64,000 nucleotides of DNA, from positions 1 to 64,000 of the forward strand of contig JAQVLA010000017.1 of NCBI GenBank assembly GCA_028704385.1. Direction: 5' to 3'. The notes under the pieces are model-generated. The model did not search any database, was not told where the DNA came from, and saw only the letters and a program-made list of their open reading frames with translations. Below are positions 60,485 to 64,000 of the stretch, one piece after another. The stretch comes from Bacteroidales bacterium (GTDB lineage: Bacteria > Bacteroidota > Bacteroidia > Bacteroidales > F082). The translations under genes and the position numbers were made by a program. Every line of letters starts with the position of its first letter. Positions within the stretch are counted from its first letter, which is position 1.

Positions 60485-62230
60485 TTAACGTTTCTTCCTT
60501 CTCTCTTTTTTGAACGAAGGTCTTCCTGAAAGTGAACCTGAAGATTTCCCTGAAGACTTACTTGAAGCACCCGAAGACATATCCCGCTCACTGGCGCGTT
60601 CAACGCGAACCTTGTCGGGATTGAGTTTTTTATTGGCAAAAGCACCCATTACAAGCTCAACACTTTGGTCATCAATATCTACAAAAGAAAAGTTATCCAT
60701 CAGCTTTATATGACCAATACGCACATCACGCGAGCGGGTCACCTGATTGATGAGGCCAATGAGGTTATTGGGTTTGATTTTATCTTTTTTGCCGAGGCTG
60801 AAAAATAATTTTGTAAAGCCCGATTCTTGTCCGCCACTGCGTTCGCGGAAGGATTGTTTCTTACCTCTGCCAGGTCTTTCATCTTCATAGCGGCTACGAC
60901 TTTCGTCCACATTCAAATCCTGAGCATCACGATAATAATCCAGGAAACGATTAAAAGCCAGTGATACAAAGCGTTTGATCAATTCCTCGCGCGACATCCA
61001 CTCCAGCTTGCGAAACACTACTGGCAGATAGGCATCAACCTCTTCATGATTTACTTCAACATTTTCGAGTCTGTCGATATAATTGAAAAGCTGTTTCTCG
61101 CACACCTGCATGCCTGTTGGTATTTTCGCCTGGGCAATCGGTTGCGAAAGCTGTTTTTCGATTTGCCTTATCCTACCCTTTTCGCGCATATGTATCAGGC
61201 TGATGCACACACCGGTTTTATCGGCACGGCCTGTACGGCCACTACGATGCACATAGGTTTCGGGCTCATCGGGCAGGCTGTAGTTGATCACATGCGTGAG
61301 GTTGTTCACATCCAGCCCACGAGCTGCAACATCAGTAGCAACAAGTATCTGAAGGTTTCCTTCGCGGAAGTGATTCATCACATGATCGCGCTGTGCCTGC
61401 GAAAGATCGCCATGCAATGCACCTGCATTGTATCCATCGTTGATCAGTTGATCAGCAATCTCCTGGGTTTCGGCACGTGTGCGACAAAAAACTATCCCAT
61501 AAACGGCAGGATGAAAATCTACAATGCGCTTGAGGGCTTTATAGCGGTCTTTGGCATGCACCAGGTAATAGCTGTGTCGCACATTAGCTGTTCCTGCGTT
61601 ACGTTTCCCCATCGATTTTACAACCGGGCTTTTCATATATCGGGCCAGGATGCTTTCGACAATTGCCGGCATTGTTGCCGAGAAAAGTAAAATATTGCGC
61701 TCGTCGGGTACTGACGACAAAATGGCATCAACTTCTTCCTGAAAACCCATATCAAGCATCTCATCGGCTTCATCGAGTACGACCCAGCTTATTTTCGTCA
61801 TATCAATCTTACGACGACGCATCATGTCTTGCAGGCGACCAGGAGTGGCCACTACGATCTGAGGATTTTTTTGTAAAGATTTTATCTGGCCCTCGATACT
61901 GGCACCACCGTAAATAGCTGTAATTTTTACAGACGGAAGAAACTGCGCAAAACTGTCCAAATCGCGTGTGATCTGCACGCAGAGCTCACGGGTTGGACAT
62001 AAAATCAGCGCTTGTGTTTCTGCCCTATTGCTATCAATATGATGCAGCAATGGCAGCCCGAAAGCCGCTGTTTTTCCGGTTCCGGTCTGAGCAAGTCCTA
62101 CCAAATCAGTGGGAGTTTGAATCAATTCGGGGATTACGGCAGCCTGAATAGGCATAGGTTCATTAAAGCCGAGTGTTGAGACGGCTTTTAAAAGTTCGGG
62201 CTTCAACCCGAGATCGTTAAATGTAGGCAT
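60485..62230 (-). CDS. DEAD-box RNA helicase, DeaD/CsdA-like
   Basis: About 581 residues from the ATG at 62230 (MPTFNDLGLKPELL), favoured because the Q-motif region follows directly; an upstream ATG at 62266 is less likely. Helicase motifs are complete: AQTGTGKTAAFGLP (I), CPTRELCVQI (Ia), VATPGRL (Ib), VLDEADEML (II), LLFSATMP (III), GIVFCRTRAET (IV), VATDVAARGLDV (V) and YVHRSGRTGRADK (VI). A C-terminal DbpA-like RNA-binding domain lies around residues 465-545, followed by a Ser/Lys/Arg-rich tail. Such helicases help ribosome assembly and RNA decay, often at low temperature. Confidence 0.94.
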   Translation of the reverse strand: MPTFNDLGLKPELLKAVSTLGFNEPMPIQAAVIPELIQTPTDLVGLAQTGTGKTAAFGLPLLHHIDSNRAETQALILCPTRELCVQITRDLDSFAQFLPSVKITAIYGGASIEGQIKSLQKNPQIVVATPGRLQDMMRRRKIDMTKISWVVLDEADEMLDMGFQEEVDAILSSVPDERNILLFSATMPAIVESILARYMKSPVVKSMGKRNAGTANVRHSYYLVHAKDRYKALKRIVDFHPAVYGIVFCRTRAETQEIADQLINDGYNAGALHGDLSQAQRDHVMNHFREGNLQILVATDVAARGLDVNNLTHVINYSLPDEPETYVHRSGRTGRADKTGVCISLIHMREKGRIRQIEKQLSQPIAQAKIPTGMQVCEKQLFNYIDRLENVEVNHEEVDAYLPVVFRKLEWMSREELIKRFVSLAFNRFLDYYRDAQDLNVDESRSRYEDERPGRGKKQSFRERSGGQESGFTKLFFSLGKKDKIKPNNLIGLINQVTRSRDVRIGHIKLMDNFSFVDIDDQSVELVMGAFANKKLNPDKVRVERASERDMSSGASSKSSGKSSGSLSGRPSFKKERRKKR

Positions 62231-62457
62231 AAAATGTATTGGAAATGAGCGGCAAAGGTAATTCATTTCATTAAACTACAAAGAGAAATCTGAAAAGCCG
62301 ATAGTATTAAAGTATTGGTTTTCTTTAATCTGCTGTTTAGAAACAGAGGAATTTAACAATCAACCGGGAAGCCTTTTTTTGGTATTGTGACTTCTATGAA
62401 AGTTTACTTAATTTTACCTGTCCTAATGAATTTATCTAAACCAATATACAAAGCGTT

Positions 62458-64000
62458 ATGCTTCAAACCATTATTCGCTTAAGCCTGAAAAACAAACTCA
62501 TTGTTTTACTCATCACAGCCACCATGGCTGGTTTCGGGCTGTTTTCGCTAACTCATATTCCCATTGGTGCCGTGCCTGATGTAACGAACAATCAGGTGCA
62601 GGTAATCACCACTTCACGCAATCTTTCTACCCTGGATGTAGAACGTTTTATCACCTATCCCGTTGAATTGTCGATGGCTAATTTGCCCGGGCTGATAGAG
62701 ATTCGCTCTATTTCCAAGTTTGGATTATCTGTCGTTACGCTGGTTTTTGAAGACGATATGGGGACTTATCTGCCAAGGCAATTGATTACCGAACAACTTG
62801 AAGTTGCCGCTGAAAACATTCCGGCAGGTTTTGGCAAACCTTTTATGGGGCCAATCTCTACAGGGCTTGGTGAAATTTATCAATACATCCTCGAAGTGGA
62901 ACCAGCTTACAAAGACGTTTATTCTGTTAGCGAACTTCGCACCATTCAGGACTGGATAGTGCGCCGGCAGCTTTCAGGAATCCCGGGTGTGGTAGAAGTG
63001 AATACATGGGGTGGTTTTCTAAAGCAATATGAAGTGGCCGTAAATCCCGAAGTGCTCCACGCGATGGATATCAGCATTGGCGAGGTTTATAGCGCCCTCG
63101 AAACCAATAACTCCGTAGTGGGAGGTGGGTATATCGAAAAACAAAATCAGAGTTATTTCATTCGGGGTGAAGGTTTGGCTAGTTCGGTTGAAGATCTTGA
63201 AAACATTGTGGTGCGTAACAGAGACGGTGTGATCATCCGTGTGAAAGATATTGCAGTGGTGCAATTTGGCCATGCTACCCGTTTTGGCGCCATTACAGCC
63301 AATGGCGAGGGCGAAAAAGTGCTTGGACAGGTGATGATGCTCAAAGGAGCCAATTCGGATGAAGTGATCAGGGACGTTAAAGAACGTGTAGCCGAGGTGC
63401 AGAAAAGCCTTCCCGAAGGCATACATATCAACGGATTTCTGGAGCGCAGCGAGCTGATCAAAAAAACCACCAATACAATTGCCGAAAACCTGATCCTGGG
63501 CTGTTTGATCGTAATTTTTGTAGTGGTTTTGCTGCTCGGAAATATGCGATCCGGTCTTGTTGTAGCCTCCGTAATTCCACTCAGTCTGCTCTTTGCCCTC
63601 AGCATGATGTACCTTTTTGATGTGGATGCCAACCTGATGAGCCTCGGCGCCATCGACTTCGGGATTATCATCGACGGTGCAGTGATTATTGTTGAATTTA
63701 TTGCATTTCAAATCAGCAAGAACAGAGACAAAATTCTTAAAACAAGTGGGATAGAACAGCAACAACTAATCGACAAAATCACCCTGGATGGAGCAGGTAA
63801 ATTAACCCGTTCAGCACTTTTTGGCCAATTGATTATCATTATCGTTTTCATTCCCATTTTATCCTTATCAGGAATCGAAGGCAAGATGTTTACGCCTATG
63901 GCACAGGTGTTTACTTTTGCACTGCTGGGAACGATGTTTTTGGGCTTTACGTATGTGCCGGTGATGTCGTCCATTTTCCTGAAGCCGGCCAAAAAACAAA
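62458..64000 (+). CDS. CusA/CzcA-type heavy-metal RND efflux pump (partial, 3' end cut)
   Basis: The frame is open from the ATG at 62458 to the window end, 514 codons of an expected thousand or more. The start MLQTIIRLSLKNKLIVLL is the first helix, followed by HIPIGAVPDVTNNQVQVIT (a metal-RND hallmark), VERFITYPVELSMANLPG, EIRSISKFGLSVVTLVF and WIVRRQLSGIPGVVEVNTWGG. The first transmembrane block begins near residue 340 (LILGCLIVIFVVVLLLG), with FGIIIDGAVIIVE in helix 4. These proteins export Cu, Ag, Co, Zn or Cd across both membranes with a periplasmic adaptor and an outer channel, which would be expected downstream. Confidence 0.93.
   Translation, partial: MLQTIIRLSLKNKLIVLLITATMAGFGLFSLTHIPIGAVPDVTNNQVQVITTSRNLSTLDVERFITYPVELSMANLPGLIEIRSISKFGLSVVTLVFEDDMGTYLPRQLITEQLEVAAENIPAGFGKPFMGPISTGLGEIYQYILEVEPAYKDVYSVSELRTIQDWIVRRQLSGIPGVVEVNTWGGFLKQYEVAVNPEVLHAMDISIGEVYSALETNNSVVGGGYIEKQNQSYFIRGEGLASSVEDLENIVVRNRDGVIIRVKDIAVVQFGHATRFGAITANGEGEKVLGQVMMLKGANSDEVIRDVKERVAEVQKSLPEGIHINGFLERSELIKKTTNTIAENLILGCLIVIFVVVLLLGNMRSGLVVASVIPLSLLFALSMMYLFDVDANLMSLGAIDFGIIIDGAVIIVEFIAFQISKNRDKILKTSGIEQQQLIDKITLDGAGKLTRSALFGQLIIIIVFIPILSLSGIEGKMFTPMAQVFTFALLGTMFLGFTYVPVMSSIFLKPAKKQ

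Noticed and set aside
63019-63765. Long minus-strand frames opposite the RND pump
   Set aside because: The plus strand encodes an unmistakable CusA/CzcA protein open to the window end; the minus frames are shadows.

Overview
The window looks like a chromosomal segment of an anaerobic, fermentative member of the Bacteroidota, probably Bacteroidales or a close relative. The support is a type IX secretion C-terminal sorting domain, promoters of the TTTG-N20-TAnnTTTG type, lipoproteins of the DUF4270 and DUF3098 kind, a fused-size GT5 N-domain protein next to DUF4270, a complete [FeFe]-hydrogenase operon and butyrate kinase. The species cannot be named from the sequence alone.

Layout. (1) Positions 1-18,100, all on the minus strand: a Wzx/Wzy-type surface polysaccharide locus with flippase, polymerase, chain-length regulator, SLBB export protein, initiating sugar transferase, Wzi-like and RemB/Wzi-like beta-barrels, three glycosyltransferase-like proteins, a methyltransferase and an exosortase-family protein. 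Its intergenic gaps are packed with several families of short dispersed and tandem repeats. (2) 18.5-35.0 kb: housekeeping and metabolic genes: a GT5-like protein, a DUF4270 lipoprotein, glmS, a large T9SS-secreted Asp-box protein, butyrate kinase with an overlapping secreted deacetylase-like gene, a two-subunit CoA-transferase, tRNA-Leu(CAA), prs, ribosomal protein L25 and pth. (3) 35.0-36.5 kb: a solitary gene combining an EVE/PUA-like region with an HsdR_N-like nuclease domain, a likely modification-sensing restriction protein. (4) 36.6-42.2 kb: glyS, queA, truB, uppP, DUF3098 and ftsX. (5) 42.5-54.6 kb: a self-contained hydrogenase operon: response regulator, HydC, HydB, HydA, a sensory H-cluster histidine kinase, two more two-component proteins, then the maturases HydG, HydF and HydE. 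A Rex-like operator overlaps the expected start of transcription. (6) 54.6-60.5 kb: the most unusual part. An intact cas9 with a convincing tracrRNA candidate but no cas1, cas2 or visible array sits between two directly repeated Y1/HUH REP-associated transposase (RAYT) genes. The block is punctuated by about 30-bp REP palindromes, two of which lie in frame inside the second transposase gene and one inside the first. (7) 60.5-64.0 kb: a DEAD-box RNA helicase and the start of a CusA/CzcA-type RND efflux pump that runs off the window.

How the parts work together. The first 18 kb would start, extend, flip, polymerise and export a surface glycan; uppP at 40 kb recycles its lipid carrier. The hydrogenase operon carries structural subunits, all three maturases and its own candidate hydrogen/redox-sensing phosphorelay, suggesting autoregulated hydrogen and NADH balance; the acyl-CoA genes fit the same fermentative economy. 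The cas9-RAYT block looks like an acquired, possibly still recombining module. All functional statements are based on motif reading by eye; no database search was run.
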